DNA of 64,000 nucleotides from Rhizobium redzepovicii (GCF_019793435.1 NZ_JAILYH010000012.1:62001-126000), one strand, 5' to 3'. Numbered from the stretch's first letter, positions 26,734 to 35,622 are shown. Notes: generated by a model from the sequence alone, not told the origin. Numbers and translations are program-made.

Positions 26734-27318
26734 TCAAGCCTCCGATGACCGCCGGCGAAGCCAGCTTTCCGCCGCATAAAGGGCTGCGACATGCATCGAC
26801 TGCATGATGACCGCGCCGGACTGCAGGTCGCCGAGGAGGGCGGCAAGATCCTCAAACAACAGCTCGACCTTCTCGCCCGGGTCGAAACGCGGTTCACCGG
26901 CTCGGCTGAGGTCGAGTGCCAGCCAGCTCGTCACCGCGTTGCTGTGGCTTGCTGCATTCGGGTAGGAGGTGAGCAGCTTGACGAAGGTCGAGGCTTCATA
27001 GCCGGTCTCCTCCCGTAGTTCGCGCCGGGCTGCCGCCATCGCCGCATCGCCGGTCTCGCTGTCGCCGCGCTCGACACCGCCGGCGACGAGCCCGTGGATG
27101 ATCTCGCCGCGTCCATGCCGGTATTCCCGCGTCAGCAGCACGCGGCCGTCGGGCATGACAGGCACGACGTTGATCCAGTCGGGATAGTCGAGCACATGGA
27201 AGGGCGCGACGACGGTCCCATCGGCGGTGACGCAGTCGTCGCTTCGCAGCCGGATCCAGCGATCCTCATAGGTGATGCGGCTTGCCGCCACGCTCCACGG
27301 CCTCAATTCGTCACTCAT
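26734..27318 (-). CDS. Nudix hydrolase, ADP-ribose pyrophosphatase-like
   Basis: 194 aa from ATG 27318, which has AAGGA 7 nt upstream; the frame is open from 27354. The Nudix box is present around residues 96-124, ending in ARRELREETGYEA. The preceding VAGGVERGDSETGD segment is longer than the minimal GX5EX7 spacing, as in NUDT5/ADP-ribose pyrophosphatase relatives. It probably hydrolyses a nucleoside diphosphate derivative in the cytoplasm. It is the first gene of the minus-strand block and is separated from the SAM methyltransferase by 124 nt. Confidence 0.88.
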   Translation of the reverse strand: MSDELRPWSVAASRITYEDRWIRLRSDDCVTADGTVVAPFHVLDYPDWINVVPVMPDGRVLLTREYRHGRGEIIHGLVAGGVERGDSETGDAAMAAARRELREETGYEASTFVKLLTSYPNAASHSNAVTSWLALDLSRAGEPRFDPGEKVELLFEDLAALLGDLQSGAVIMQSMHVAALYAAESWLRRRSSEA

Positions 27319-27421
27319 CGCCAATTCCTTGCCCCGGAACGAGCGGGATAACATTCCTCTCCGCCTGGCAAAAGCCTTTCCCGCTGGGATAAAGTGAGCG
27401 AATCGGAGATGGGGTTATCGA

Positions 27422-27877
27422 ATGGATTTCACCGGCGAAGAACGCATCGCCGCGCCGCGGGATGTCGTCTGGGCAGCGCTCAACGATCCCGAGATCATGC
27501 GCGGCTGCATTCCAGGCTGCCAGGCCATCGAGCGGCTGTCGCCGGATACCTTTGAGGCGACGATCAAGGTCAAGTTCAGCCTGCTGTCGGCTACCTTTCA
27601 TGGGCTGCTGACACTGTCCAATGTCGATGCGCCGAACAGCTACACGCTGTCGGCCGAAGGCAAGGGTGGTCTTGCCGGCTTTGCCAAAGGAGCCGCCGAT
27701 ATCGTGCTCGAAGAAAGCGGTGCCGAGACCATCCTGCATTTTCGGGCAAAAGCCGAGCTCGGCGGCAGGCTTGCCCAGTTCGGCGCACGTCTGCTCGATG
27801 CGACCTCACAGAGGCTCGCCGAAGGGTTCTTTTCGGATTTCAATGCCGCCGTCGTCGCGAAGATGGCGGCTGGCTGA
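27422..27877 (+). CDS. CoxG-like SRPBCC (START-like) domain protein
   Basis: 151 aa, entirely one SRPBCC/CoxG domain: it opens with GEERIAAPRDVVWAALNDPEIMRGCIPGCQ and ends with a long amphipathic helix (LAEGFFSDFNAAVVAKM). CoxG proteins are named after carbon monoxide dehydrogenase accessory subunit G, but no cox genes are nearby, so this is a stand-alone member of unknown function, probably binding a hydrophobic ligand or helping membrane association. It is divergent from the Nudix gene. Confidence 0.88.
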   Translation: MDFTGEERIAAPRDVVWAALNDPEIMRGCIPGCQAIERLSPDTFEATIKVKFSLLSATFHGLLTLSNVDAPNSYTLSAEGKGGLAGFAKGAADIVLEESGAETILHFRAKAELGGRLAQFGARLLDATSQRLAEGFFSDFNAAVVAKMAAG

Positions 27878-27922
27878 TCCGGGCCCGACGCCACGCGCTT
27901 TGGGCTTGGCGTGGGTTGGGCC

Positions 27923-28375
27923 ATGGGCTACATCCACGTCATGACGTGGACAATCAGGCCGCCGCGGGCGGAAGACCAGGAAATGCTCGCGGAGATTTAT
28001 CTTTCCGTGCGCCGCGAAACATTCGTCTGGGTCGATCCCGGCAAATTCCACCGCGAAGACTTCGCCGCCCATACGAATGGCGAGACGGTCTTCGTCTGTG
28101 AGCATGAAAACGGCGGAGTAGCCGGCTTCCTGTCGCTCTGGCCGGCCGATGATTTCATCCACATGCTCTATATCAGCCCGGACTTCCAGGGCTTTGGCGC
28201 CGGTACGGCGCTGCTGCAGGCGCTGCCGGAATGGCCAGGCCACCGCTACCGGCTGAAGTGCCTGGTGAAGAACCGGCGGGCGAAGGCTTTCTACCTCGCC
28301 CACGGTTTCCGTGTGACCGGCAACGGCACGTCGCCGGAGGGCGACTATCAGGAACTGAGCTTTTTTCCGGTTTGA
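27923..28375 (+). CDS. GNAT-family N-acetyltransferase
   Basis: About 150 aa with the GNAT fold: RPPRAEDQEMLAEIYLSVRR at the start, then MLYISPDFQGFGAGTALLQAL (acetyl-CoA loop) and LVKNRRAKAFYLAHGFRVTG (motif B). The substrate is unknown. I use ATG 27923; ATG 27941 (MTWTIRPP) is at least as likely as the real start, and neither has a clear ribosome site. It follows the CoxG-like gene after 45 nt and may be cotranscribed. Confidence 0.85.
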   Translation: MGYIHVMTWTIRPPRAEDQEMLAEIYLSVRRETFVWVDPGKFHREDFAAHTNGETVFVCEHENGGVAGFLSLWPADDFIHMLYISPDFQGFGAGTALLQALPEWPGHRYRLKCLVKNRRAKAFYLAHGFRVTGNGTSPEGDYQELSFFPV

Positions 28376-28408
28376 CCGCTGCCGAAGCATCGCCGAAACC
28401 GAGCCGGT

Positions 28409-28741
28409 TTATCGTGCCGGAAGCTGCCCGGCGATTTCCTCGGCGCGGCTCTTGTGGCGGTCGGCCTCGCCCTGCCAGCGGATGGCTTCCTTGGCCTCGA
28501 TGCGGGCGCGCTTGCGGTGTTTACCTTGGCTGAACCAGGTGGCGGCCGAGCCGATCAGCATGCCTGCGATCAAGGCAACGACCAGGAAGACGAAGAAGGG
28601 CGCAGAAACCGCAAGCACCTGATCTTCCGGCCGGAACGGATTGAAGGCGAGCGTGACGCTTTGCCGGTTGGCGACGCAGAAGACGATGAGGATGACGCCG
28701 AGCGGCAGCAGAATCAACAGGTTGACGATCTTCTTGGCCAT
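28409..28741 (-). CDS. LapA-domain (DUF1049) inner-membrane protein
   Basis: 110 aa with two hydrophobic segments (about residues 5-24 and 43-66) separated by a short NRQSVTLAFNPF loop, then a basic coiled C-terminus. This is the lipopolysaccharide assembly protein A (DUF1049) pattern. In E. coli LapA scaffolds LapB and FtsH to control LpxC turnover; whether this rhizobial protein does so is unknown. It is downstream of ihfB across a strong hairpin. Confidence 0.85.
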   Translation of the reverse strand: MAKKIVNLLILLPLGVILIVFCVANRQSVTLAFNPFRPEDQVLAVSAPFFVFLVVALIAGMLIGSAATWFSQGKHRKRARIEAKEAIRWQGEADRHKSRAEEIAGQLPAR

Positions 28742-28796
28742 TGGAGTTCTCCATGCGTCGGATGGCGCCGCCCTTTCTGAGCGGCGCGTTATAACT

Positions 28797-28842
28797 ACGC
28801 ATCGGCCCCGAAAATCGATTCCGATTTTCGGGGCCGATGCGT
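28797..28842. repeat. Perfect 21-bp palindrome with 4-nt loop (hairpin element)
   Basis: The left arm 28797-28817 and right arm 28822-28842 are exact reverse complements, separated by ATTC. It lies in the space between ihfB (which ends at 28906) and the LapA gene (start 28741), both on the minus strand. No U tract follows in either direction, so it is not a classical terminator. It could be an mRNA-stabilising or processing hairpin, or a copy of a small palindromic repeat; the CGATTTTCGG core resembles intergenic repeats I associate with Rhizobium genomes. Confidence 0.8.
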
Positions 28843-28905
28843 TAGCAGAATAGGAAAACGGTCTTCGAGATCAAGTGCGGATTCGCCGCAGGCGGCGTGC
28901 GGCGC

Positions 28906-29205
28906 TCAATCCTCTTCGTCGGCCTGGCCGGGATTGAGCCGCTCGCGCAGCTCCTTGCCGGTCTTGAAGAAGGGAACCCACTTCTCCTCGACGAAGACGG
29001 TATCGCCGGTGCGCGGGTTGCGGCCGGAGCGGGACGGGCGGTTCTTGACCGAAAACGCGCCAAAGCCGCGCAATTCGACTCGGTTGCCCGCAGCCAGTGC
29101 ATCCGTGATCTCGTCGAGAACCGCGTTGACGATATTCTCGACGTCGCGATGATAGAGATGCGGGTTGCGTGCTGCAACAATCTGCACCAATTCGGACTTG
29201 ATCAC
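28906..29205 (-). CDS. ihfB: Integration host factor subunit beta
   Basis: 99 aa HU/IHF-family nucleoid protein. It contains ALAAGNRVELRGFGAFSVKNR and the DNA-intercalating proline arm region RPSRSGRNPRTGDTVFVEEKWVPFFKTGKELRERL (in two blocks), typical of IhfB. The heterodimer partner IhfA is not in this window. IHF bends DNA and is needed for sigma-54 promoters, relevant to the rpoN gene here. It lies 29 nt downstream of sppA. Confidence 0.95.
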   Translation of the reverse strand: MIKSELVQIVAARNPHLYHRDVENIVNAVLDEITDALAAGNRVELRGFGAFSVKNRPSRSGRNPRTGDTVFVEEKWVPFFKTGKELRERLNPGQADEED

Positions 29206-29234
29206 GTTCGCCCCCTTAAATTATTGATTTCTTA

Positions 29235-30185
29235 TCAATCGCGGCCAACCTGCCAAACTGAAAGCAGCCCGTCAAGAAGCAACTTTGGGGGCAGGATTCC
29301 ATTGATATCCTGGCCTTTCAAGAGATCATCATAACCGAAGATCGTAATCAACCGCGAAACAGCCCCAGCGAGCAGAAAGGGCGTGTTGCTCTTCTTGTCC
29401 CAGTCGACCATCGGCAGGTCGGCGTCGACGCCGCGCGATTTGAGATAGGCCCGGATTTCCGGCTCGCCGCCGATCGTATCGACGAGTTTCACCTTGAGCG
29501 CCTGGCGGCCGGTATAGATCGTGCCGTCGGCGAGCTTCAGCACCTCGTCGCGCGGCAGCTTGCGCCGGTCGGCGACCAGATCGACGAACCAGTTATAGCT
29601 GTCGACCACCATGTTGCGGATCATTGCCTTGGCCTCCTCGCTCGCTTCGTGGAACGGCGAGGGTTCGGCCTTCAGCGGCGAAGATTTGATCTCCTGCAGC
29701 GAGACGCCGATCTTATCGAGCAGCGGCTGGATCTGCGGATACTGGAAGATGACGCCGATCGAGCCGGTGATCGAGCTGTCGCCGGCAATGATCGTGTCGC
29801 CGGCGGTGGCGATCATATAGCCGGCGGAGGCGGCAAGCGTGCGCACATCGGAGACGACGGGTTTCTTGGCTGCGATCGCACGGATCGCCTTGAAGATCTT
29901 TTCGCCGCCATAGGTCGTGCCGCCGGGCGAGGAGATCGAAATCACTGCGGCCTTCACCTGATCGCTGGTCTCGACTTTCTTCAGCCGCTCCAGAAGCTCG
30001 TCGTCGTCGACGATCAGTCCCGAGATCGTCACGTGGGCGATATGCGGGCGCTCCGTCCCGCCATTGCCGAAGGCGAAGCTGTAGAAGGCCAGACCAAGTG
30101 CCACGATGAGGGCGACCGCGACGATACGCCAGAAGCCGAGCTTGCGGCGCAGCCGCCGGCGATCGGCGATGATCGAACTGTCCAT
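29235..30185 (-). CDS. sppA: Signal peptide peptidase SppA (S49 family, short form)
   Basis: 316 aa from ATG 30185, which has GGAGG 6 nt upstream; the open frame upstream to 30386 lacks such a site. A basic N-terminus and one transmembrane helix (about residues 20-40) precede the ClpP-like S49 domain with ISSPGGTTYGGEKIF, the Ser nucleophile region SSITGSIGVIFQ, and LADGTIYTGRQALKVKLVD. It degrades cleaved signal peptides in the inner membrane. It is divergent from lptC and cotranscribed with ihfB. Confidence 0.93.
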   Translation of the reverse strand: MDSSIIADRRRLRRKLGFWRIVAVALIVALGLAFYSFAFGNGGTERPHIAHVTISGLIVDDDELLERLKKVETSDQVKAAVISISSPGGTTYGGEKIFKAIRAIAAKKPVVSDVRTLAASAGYMIATAGDTIIAGDSSITGSIGVIFQYPQIQPLLDKIGVSLQEIKSSPLKAEPSPFHEASEEAKAMIRNMVVDSYNWFVDLVADRRKLPRDEVLKLADGTIYTGRQALKVKLVDTIGGEPEIRAYLKSRGVDADLPMVDWDKKSNTPFLLAGAVSRLITIFGYDDLLKGQDINGILPPKLLLDGLLSVWQVGRD

Positions 30186-30409
30186 GAGAAACCTCCAGCG
30201 CTGGCCCGGCTTCGGCATGCCGCCGATCGATCCGGTGAAATAGGTGGCAGCGGCGCGTACGAATGCCACTTTTTGATGTTTTTCCGTTTTGTTGCTTGTT
30301 GCAGAAAAAATTCCATATTGGCAAGCCAATGTAATAATGCGAAACGAACTGTGATTGGCGGCCGGCTTTGTTACGAGGCGCGGCAATCACCGCACATGGA
30401 ACGAGACCT

Positions 30410-31075
30410 ATGCTCGATACCCTGAAGAACAACGGAAATGCCGCCTATGCGGGCTCCGGCCGTAGCGCCTATGGCGATGCGTTGTTCCATTCCGCCCGCG
30501 TGCGGCGGCTGAAGATTTTGCTGCCGGTGGCAGCCCTCATCGTCGCGGCTGCCCTCCTGGCGGTGGCGTTGGTCAGCATCTATCTGCCTGAGAACGTCAA
30601 GTTCGAAGGCGCCAAGATCGAAAACGGCAAGGTCGTGATGGAAAAGCCGGCGATCGCGGGCCGCAATTCCGACGGCATCAATTATTCGATGCTCGCCGAA
30701 CGGGCGTTGCAGGATATCCGCAATCCCGATCTCATCACGCTGGAGACCATCAAGGCCGCCGTGCCGATGAATGACGGCCTGATCGCCCGCGTCGTCGCCT
30801 CGACCGCCGACTACAACCGCGCCACCGACAACCTGCATATGACCGCTCCGTTCACCCTGGTGCTGAGCAGCGGCCTCAACGCGAATTTCCAGTCCGCCCG
30901 CCTCGATATCAAGGGCGGGAACATGCGCAGCGACGACCCCGTCACCATCACCAAGGACAATGCCTCCATTGTTGCGAAGACGCTCCAGATAACCGATAAG
31001 GGGCGGGTGATCACATTCGAGGGGAATGTTCGCATGAATGTCGATCCATCCACCATCCATAAACAGGGCACTTAA
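30410..31075 (+). CDS. lptC: LPS export protein LptC
   Basis: 221 aa from ATG 30410; the frame extends back to 30368 without a site. One N-terminal transmembrane helix (LLPVAALIVAAALLAVALV, about residues 37-55) anchors a periplasmic LptC domain. LptC links the LptBFG extractor to the LptA bridge. It is the first gene of lptC-lptA-lptB, and the sppA-lptC divergent region (30186-30409) is AT-rich and carries a 14-nt palindrome ATTGGCAAGCCAAT at 30317-30330. Confidence 0.9.
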   Translation: MLDTLKNNGNAAYAGSGRSAYGDALFHSARVRRLKILLPVAALIVAAALLAVALVSIYLPENVKFEGAKIENGKVVMEKPAIAGRNSDGINYSMLAERALQDIRNPDLITLETIKAAVPMNDGLIARVVASTADYNRATDNLHMTAPFTLVLSSGLNANFQSARLDIKGGNMRSDDPVTITKDNASIVAKTLQITDKGRVITFEGNVRMNVDPSTIHKQGT

Positions 31076-31090
31076 CCAGCCGGGTCATCC

Positions 31091-31726
31091 ATGACAAAAG
31101 ATTGTCGCATTTCCACTTGCAAGACTGGCTTGGCGTTCATTGCCGGCGCATTTGCCCTTGTTCTGACGGCCGCGGGCGCGGGAGCGCAGCAGGCGGCCAC
31201 GATGTCGGGCATGAAGCTTTCCAACGACCAGCCGATCCAGATCGAAAGCGACAAGCTGGAAATCCACGATCAGGAACACACGGCTTTGTTCACCGGCAAG
31301 GTCAAGGTCGTCCAGGGGACGACGACGATGCAGTCCGGCAAGATGACCGTCTATTACAAGGACAAGGCGGCAAAGCCGGCCGCCGACGGGACGCAACCCG
31401 CCGCCCAGCCGCAGCAGTCGGCCTCGCTGGCATCGGGCAGTGCCGATATCGACAAGATCCTGGTGACCGACAAGGTCCTGCTGACATCGGGCACGCAGAC
31501 GGCGACCGCCGATGACGGCAAGTTCGATATGGCCTCGCAGACATTCATCCTCACGGCGGATCAGGGCAACAAGGTTATTCTGTCGGATGGACCGAACGTC
31601 TTCACCGGCTGCAAACTGACCGTTCACATGCAAACCGGTCAGGCGGAGCTTGAAAGCTGCGGCGGGCGTGTCCAAATTCAGCTCGATCCAAAATCGCAGC
31701 CGAATGCGCAGCAGAAGCAGAACTGA
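31091..31726 (+). CDS. lptA: LPS transport periplasmic protein LptA (OstA-like)
   Basis: 211 aa with an N-terminal signal peptide ending around AGAGAQQ (residue 33). The OstA/LptA beta-jellyroll starts with NDQPIQIESDKLEIHDQEHTALFTG (two blocks), and an internal Ala/Gln/Pro-rich insertion (about residues 95-118) breaks the repeat. LptA forms the periplasmic bridge carrying lipopolysaccharide from the inner to the outer membrane. It lies 15 nt after lptC and 16 nt before lptB. Confidence 0.93.
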   Translation: MTKDCRISTCKTGLAFIAGAFALVLTAAGAGAQQAATMSGMKLSNDQPIQIESDKLEIHDQEHTALFTGKVKVVQGTTTMQSGKMTVYYKDKAAKPAADGTQPAAQPQQSASLASGSADIDKILVTDKVLLTSGTQTATADDGKFDMASQTFILTADQGNKVILSDGPNVFTGCKLTVHMQTGQAELESCGGRVQIQLDPKSQPNAQQKQN

Positions 31727-31742
31727 GAAGCCGGCCTCCCAC

Positions 31743-32543
31743 GTGAAATTATCATCGCTATCCACCATGTTCGGCCAGCCCGGGCCACAAGCTGCGGGCG
31801 CCGCCGACAAAAGCCGTTATCAGGGAACGCTGATCGCACGCGGTCTGACGAAGACCTATGCGACGCGGCGCGTCGTCAATGGCGTCTCGCTGGTGGTGCG
31901 CCGTGGCGAGGCCGTCGGCCTGCTCGGCCCGAACGGCGCCGGCAAGACCACCTGTTTTTACATGATCACCGGCCTCGTGCCGGTGGATGAAGGCACGATC
32001 GAGATCGACGGCAACGACGTCACGACCATGCCGATGTACCGCCGCTCCCGTCTCGGCGTCGGTTACCTGCCGCAGGAAGCCTCGATCTTTCGCGGCCTGA
32101 CGGTGGAAGAAAATATCCGCGCCGTGCTTGAAGTGCACGTCAAGGACAAGGCCGAGCGCGAGCAGAAGCTGAACGAGTTGCTGGAAGAATTCCATATCCA
32201 GAAGCTGCGCAAGAGTGCTGCAGTTGCCCTCTCGGGCGGTGAGCGCCGCCGTCTCGAAATCGCCCGTGCGCTGGCGACCGACCCGACCTTCATGCTGCTC
32301 GACGAACCCTTCGCCGGCGTTGACCCGATCTCGGTCGCCGACATCCAGAATCTCGTCCACCACCTGACGGCGCGCGGCATCGGCGTTCTCATCACCGACC
32401 ACAATGTGCGCGAGACGCTGGGTCTGATCGACCGGGCCTACATCATCCATGCCGGCGAAGTGCTGACCCATGGCCGGGCGAACGACATCGTCAACAATCC
32501 GGAAGTGCGCCGGCTTTATCTCGGCGACAATTTCAGCCTCTGA
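31743..32543 (+). CDS. lptB: LPS export ABC transporter ATP-binding protein LptB
   Basis: 266 aa counted from GTG 31743; ATG 31767 is the other plausible start and an open frame continues upstream into lptA. ABC ATPase motifs: Walker A GPNGAGKTT, Q-loop near YLPQEAS, signature LSGGERRRLEIARAL and Walker B FMLLDEPFAGVDP. RGEAVGLLGPNG and the C-terminal RRLYLGDNFSL are typical of LptB. It powers LPS extraction with LptFG (not in this window). It is directly upstream of rpoN, a classic linkage. Confidence 0.96.
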   Translation: MKLSSLSTMFGQPGPQAAGAADKSRYQGTLIARGLTKTYATRRVVNGVSLVVRRGEAVGLLGPNGAGKTTCFYMITGLVPVDEGTIEIDGNDVTTMPMYRRSRLGVGYLPQEASIFRGLTVEENIRAVLEVHVKDKAEREQKLNELLEEFHIQKLRKSAAVALSGGERRRLEIARALATDPTFMLLDEPFAGVDPISVADIQNLVHHLTARGIGVLITDHNVRETLGLIDRAYIIHAGEVLTHGRANDIVNNPEVRRLYLGDNFSL

Positions 32544-32763
32544 ACGGTCGATGATGCTAAAGACGGGGACGCTGCCTCAGTCATCCTGAAACGGCGCAAA
32601 CCTTTCGCCGGCACCTGTCCCACCGCAGAAATTAACCGCGCCGACATAGTTCCGCTTGACCAAATGAGATAAAAAAGCAATTTTTGGGCCAGTTGGATTT
32701 CCGTCGCCTGAAGTGTGATCGGACGCGGTTTCCCGGAGGAATCGAGGGAGTTTCGCGTCCGTC

Positions 32764-34326
32764 ATGGCACTGTCCGCCAGTCTTTTCCTGCGCCAGAACC
32801 AATCGCTGGTGATGACACCGCAGCTGATGCAATCCATCCAGCTGCTGCAGATGACGCATGTCGAGCTCACCCAGTTCATCGCCCAGGAAGTGGAGAAGAA
32901 CCCGCTGCTCGAATTTCCGTCGAATGACGGCGAGGCGGGCGCAGAACGCGGCGAATCCGAGGACGAGCCTTATGGTCATTCGCCGGAGGATGCGGGCTCG
33001 GACGATGGTTACGACAACCGCACCGACGCGCTTTCCAGCGACTGGTACGACAATGGCGGCAGCGCCAGCACCAGCCGGCTGAACGACGAGCTCGACGCCA
33101 ACTACACCAATGTCTATCCCGATGACAGCGCGCCGCAGCGCCTCGATGCGCCGGAACTCGTCGGCCAGTGGAAATCGATGCCGGGCAGCGGCGGCGAGGG
33201 CACCGATTACGATCTCGACGATTTCGTCGCCGGCCAGGTGTCGCTGCGTGATCATCTCGCCCAGCAGATCCCCTTCGTCCTGCCCGACATGGCCGATCGG
33301 CTGATCGCGCAGAACTTCGTCGATCAGCTCGACGATGCCGGTTATCTGCAAGTCGATCTCGTCGAGACCGGCGAGCGGCTGGGCACGAGCCTGACTGCGG
33401 CCGAGCGTGTGCTTGCCGCACTTCAGACGCTCGATCCGCCGGGGGTTTTCGCCCGCAGCCTCTCCGAATGCCTGGCGATCCAGCTCAGGCAGAAGGACCG
33501 GTATGACCCCGCCATGCAGGCGCTTGTCGAAAACCTCGAACTGCTGGCACGGCGCGATTTTGCCACGCTGAAGCGGCTCTGCGGCGTCGACGAGGAAGAC
33601 CTTCTCGATATGCTCGGCGAAATCCGGCAGCTTAATCCCAAGCCTGGCAGCGGTTTCGAGACCGGCGTTTCCGAAGCGATCATGCCCGATGTGGTCGTCA
33701 GGCCCTCCCTGGAGGGCGGTTGGCTGGTCGAGCTCAATCCGGATACGCTGCCGCGCGTGCTCGTCAACCAGTCCTATTTTTCCCGTGTGACCAGGAATGG
33801 CGATGATCACGCCTTCCTGTCCGAATGCCTGCAAAGCGCCAACTGGCTGACGCGCAGCCTTGACCAGCGGGCAAAAACCATCATGAAAGTGGCAAGCGAG
33901 ATCGTCCGCCAGCAGGATGCCTTCCTGCTGAACGGTGTCGACCACCTGCGCCCGCTGAACCTGAAGACGGTCGCCGAGGCGATCAAGATGCACGAATCCA
34001 CCGTCAGCCGCGTCACCTCGAACAAATACATGCTGACGCCGCGCGGCCTCTTCGAGCTCAAATATTTCTTCACCGTCTCGATCAGCGCCGTTGCCGGCGG
34101 CGACAGCCATTCGGCCGAGGCGGTGCGTCACAAGATCCGCGCGCTGATCATGCAGGAGAGCCCCGACGCGGTGCTCTCCGACGACGATATCGTCGACATG
34201 CTGAAGAAAGGCGGTGTCGATCTCGCCCGCCGCACGGTTGCCAAGTACCGCGAGGCTATGAACATTGCCTCCTCGGTCCAGCGCCGGCGCGAAAAACGGG
34301 CGCTCGCCAAGGTCGCCGGCTTCTGA
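32764..34326 (+). CDS. rpoN: RNA polymerase sigma-54 factor RpoN
   Basis: 520 aa. Region I at the N-terminus is Gln/Leu-rich (LRQNQSLVMTPQLMQSIQLLQ), region II is acidic (about residues 55-130), and region III contains the core- and DNA-binding domains. The RpoN box ARRTVAKYRE is at about residues 488-497. It directs transcription of nitrogen-regulated and other enhancer-dependent genes. Together with hpf and ptsN downstream it forms the conserved rpoN cluster. The 220-nt upstream region has a CTTGAC hexamer at 32655 that may be a -35. Confidence 0.98.
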   Translation: MALSASLFLRQNQSLVMTPQLMQSIQLLQMTHVELTQFIAQEVEKNPLLEFPSNDGEAGAERGESEDEPYGHSPEDAGSDDGYDNRTDALSSDWYDNGGSASTSRLNDELDANYTNVYPDDSAPQRLDAPELVGQWKSMPGSGGEGTDYDLDDFVAGQVSLRDHLAQQIPFVLPDMADRLIAQNFVDQLDDAGYLQVDLVETGERLGTSLTAAERVLAALQTLDPPGVFARSLSECLAIQLRQKDRYDPAMQALVENLELLARRDFATLKRLCGVDEEDLLDMLGEIRQLNPKPGSGFETGVSEAIMPDVVVRPSLEGGWLVELNPDTLPRVLVNQSYFSRVTRNGDDHAFLSECLQSANWLTRSLDQRAKTIMKVASEIVRQQDAFLLNGVDHLRPLNLKTVAEAIKMHESTVSRVTSNKYMLTPRGLFELKYFFTVSISAVAGGDSHSAEAVRHKIRALIMQESPDAVLSDDDIVDMLKKGGVDLARRTVAKYREAMNIASSVQRRREKRALAKVAGF

Positions 34327-34333
34327 CGCCGCA

Positions 34334-34357
34334 ATGCTTCGGTCTTGATCGAAGCAT
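34334..34357 (+). terminator. Weak hairpin after rpoN
   Basis: The 8-bp inverted repeat ATGCTTCG / CGAAGCAT with an 8-nt loop starts 7 nt after the rpoN stop. No run of T follows, so it is at best a weak or Rho-assisted terminator between rpoN and the transporter gene. Confidence 0.35.
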
Positions 34358-34414
34358 CCAGCTCCAAATCCCCGTTATTTCTCTGACGTCTTGAACGAAT
34401 TGGGAAAGCCGACC

Positions 34415-35329
34415 ATGACGCCGCAAAATCCGAAGCTTGCCAGGGAGCTTCTCCTGCTGCTGGCGCTGGCAGCCCTCTGGGGGTCGTCCTACACTTTCAT
34501 CAAGATCGGCGTCGAGACGATCCCCCCGGTGACTTTGATCGCCGTCCGCACGCTGATTGCCGGCGGCATTCTGCTCGCCGTCCTCCGCTACCGGCGAATC
34601 CGTCTGCCCACTGACGGTGGGACGTGGCGGCGGTTTTTTGTCCAGGCCTGTCTGAACAGCGTCATTCCCTTCACGCTGATTGCCTGGGCGGAACAATCCG
34701 TCGATGCCGGGCTGGCGGTGATCCTCAATTCGGCAACGCCGATCTTCACCTTCCTGCTGACCGTGCTGATAGTCCGCCACGAGCAGGTGACGGCGCGAAA
34801 GCTTTTCGGCGTCATATCAGGAGTTGCCGGCATCTGCCTGGTCATCGGCGTAGAGGTGCTCGGCGGTCTCGGCGAAAGCCTGATGGCGCAGCTCGCCATC
34901 ATCCTGGCGACAGCCTGCTATGCCGGTGCGGCGATTTTCAGCAAGAACTTCAAGGGGCTCGATCCCGCCGTGCCGGCGGCCGGCTCGTTGATCTCGGGCG
35001 CGGTCATTCTCCTGCCGGTCAGCCTCGTCGTCGACCGGCCGTGGACGCTCGATCCCTCGGCCGCATCGATTCTGGCGCTGCTGGCTCTGTCCGCCTTTTC
35101 GACGGCGCTTGCCTTTGCGATCTATTTCCGTCTCGTCCAAACGTTGGGCTCGGTCGGCACGACGTCGCAAGCCTATCTCAGAGTGCCGATCGGTGTTGCG
35201 ATCGGCATCCTTTTCCTCGGTGAAAGGCTGAGTCCGACGGCCTGGATTGGACTCGTTTGCGTCATCTTCGGTGTCGCAGCCATGACGATCCCGGCGCGGG
35301 TTATGGCAACCACAGCGAGAATCCACTAA
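34415..35329 (+). CDS. EamA/DMT-family transporter
   Basis: 304 aa from ATG 34415, which has GGGAAAG upstream; a TTG at 34391 is in frame. The protein is almost wholly hydrophobic with about ten transmembrane segments in two EamA repeats: the first contains LALAALWGSSYTFIKIG and the second STALAFAIYFRLVQTLGSVG. Such drug/metabolite transporters export amino acids or other small molecules; the substrate is unknown. It sits between rpoN and hpf, which are usually adjacent, so it appears to be an insertion in this lineage. Confidence 0.88.
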   Translation: MTPQNPKLARELLLLLALAALWGSSYTFIKIGVETIPPVTLIAVRTLIAGGILLAVLRYRRIRLPTDGGTWRRFFVQACLNSVIPFTLIAWAEQSVDAGLAVILNSATPIFTFLLTVLIVRHEQVTARKLFGVISGVAGICLVIGVEVLGGLGESLMAQLAIILATACYAGAAIFSKNFKGLDPAVPAAGSLISGAVILLPVSLVVDRPWTLDPSAASILALLALSAFSTALAFAIYFRLVQTLGSVGTTSQAYLRVPIGVAIGILFLGERLSPTAWIGLVCVIFGVAAMTIPARVMATTARIH

Positions 35330-35622
35330 AGGTCATTGGTAAGTGGCCGGTGAAATATGCTGTAATTACCGTGTTTTCGATGCGTGCGTCGCGTGTATTA
35401 GTGATGCCGATTTTTCGCCCTATTGACTTTTCAACAGCGGCTGGCTAGAAGCCCGCCGCAATCGATGCCGCAAACGGCGTCTGGAGTTATCCCCAGCATC
35501 AGAAGGGCACCAAGGACCAGCAGGCTGACGCCGATCTTGCTTGAGATTGCGCGAAGTGCTTGGATGAACCTGAGGCTTGGCGTAAACTGATACCCGCAAA
35601 CGACGATAAGAAGGGAAACTCC
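35330..35622. other. Intergenic region upstream of hpf
   Basis: 293 nt of sequence without a convincing gene. It presumably holds the hpf promoter. The minus strand over 35431-35556 could encode a short hydrophobic segment (GVSLLVLGALLMLGI) with a Cys-rich tail, but no suitable start codon precedes it, so I do not annotate it as a gene. Confidence 0.5.

Noticed and set aside
30317..30330. ATTGGCAAGCCAAT palindrome between sppA and lptC as an operator
   Set aside because: Short palindromes of this size are expected by chance, and no regulator or second copy supports it; noted only inside the lptC entry.
32632..34131. Minus-strand 499-codon open frame opposite rpoN
   Set aside because: No recognisable domain; it mirrors the strongly biased codons of rpoN on the other strand.
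35431..35559. Possible minus-strand small membrane peptide between the DMT transporter and hpf
   Set aside because: The hydrophobic stretch is plausible, but no ATG/GTG with a ribosome site precedes it, and the region is more likely the hpf promoter. Conservation would be needed to revive it.
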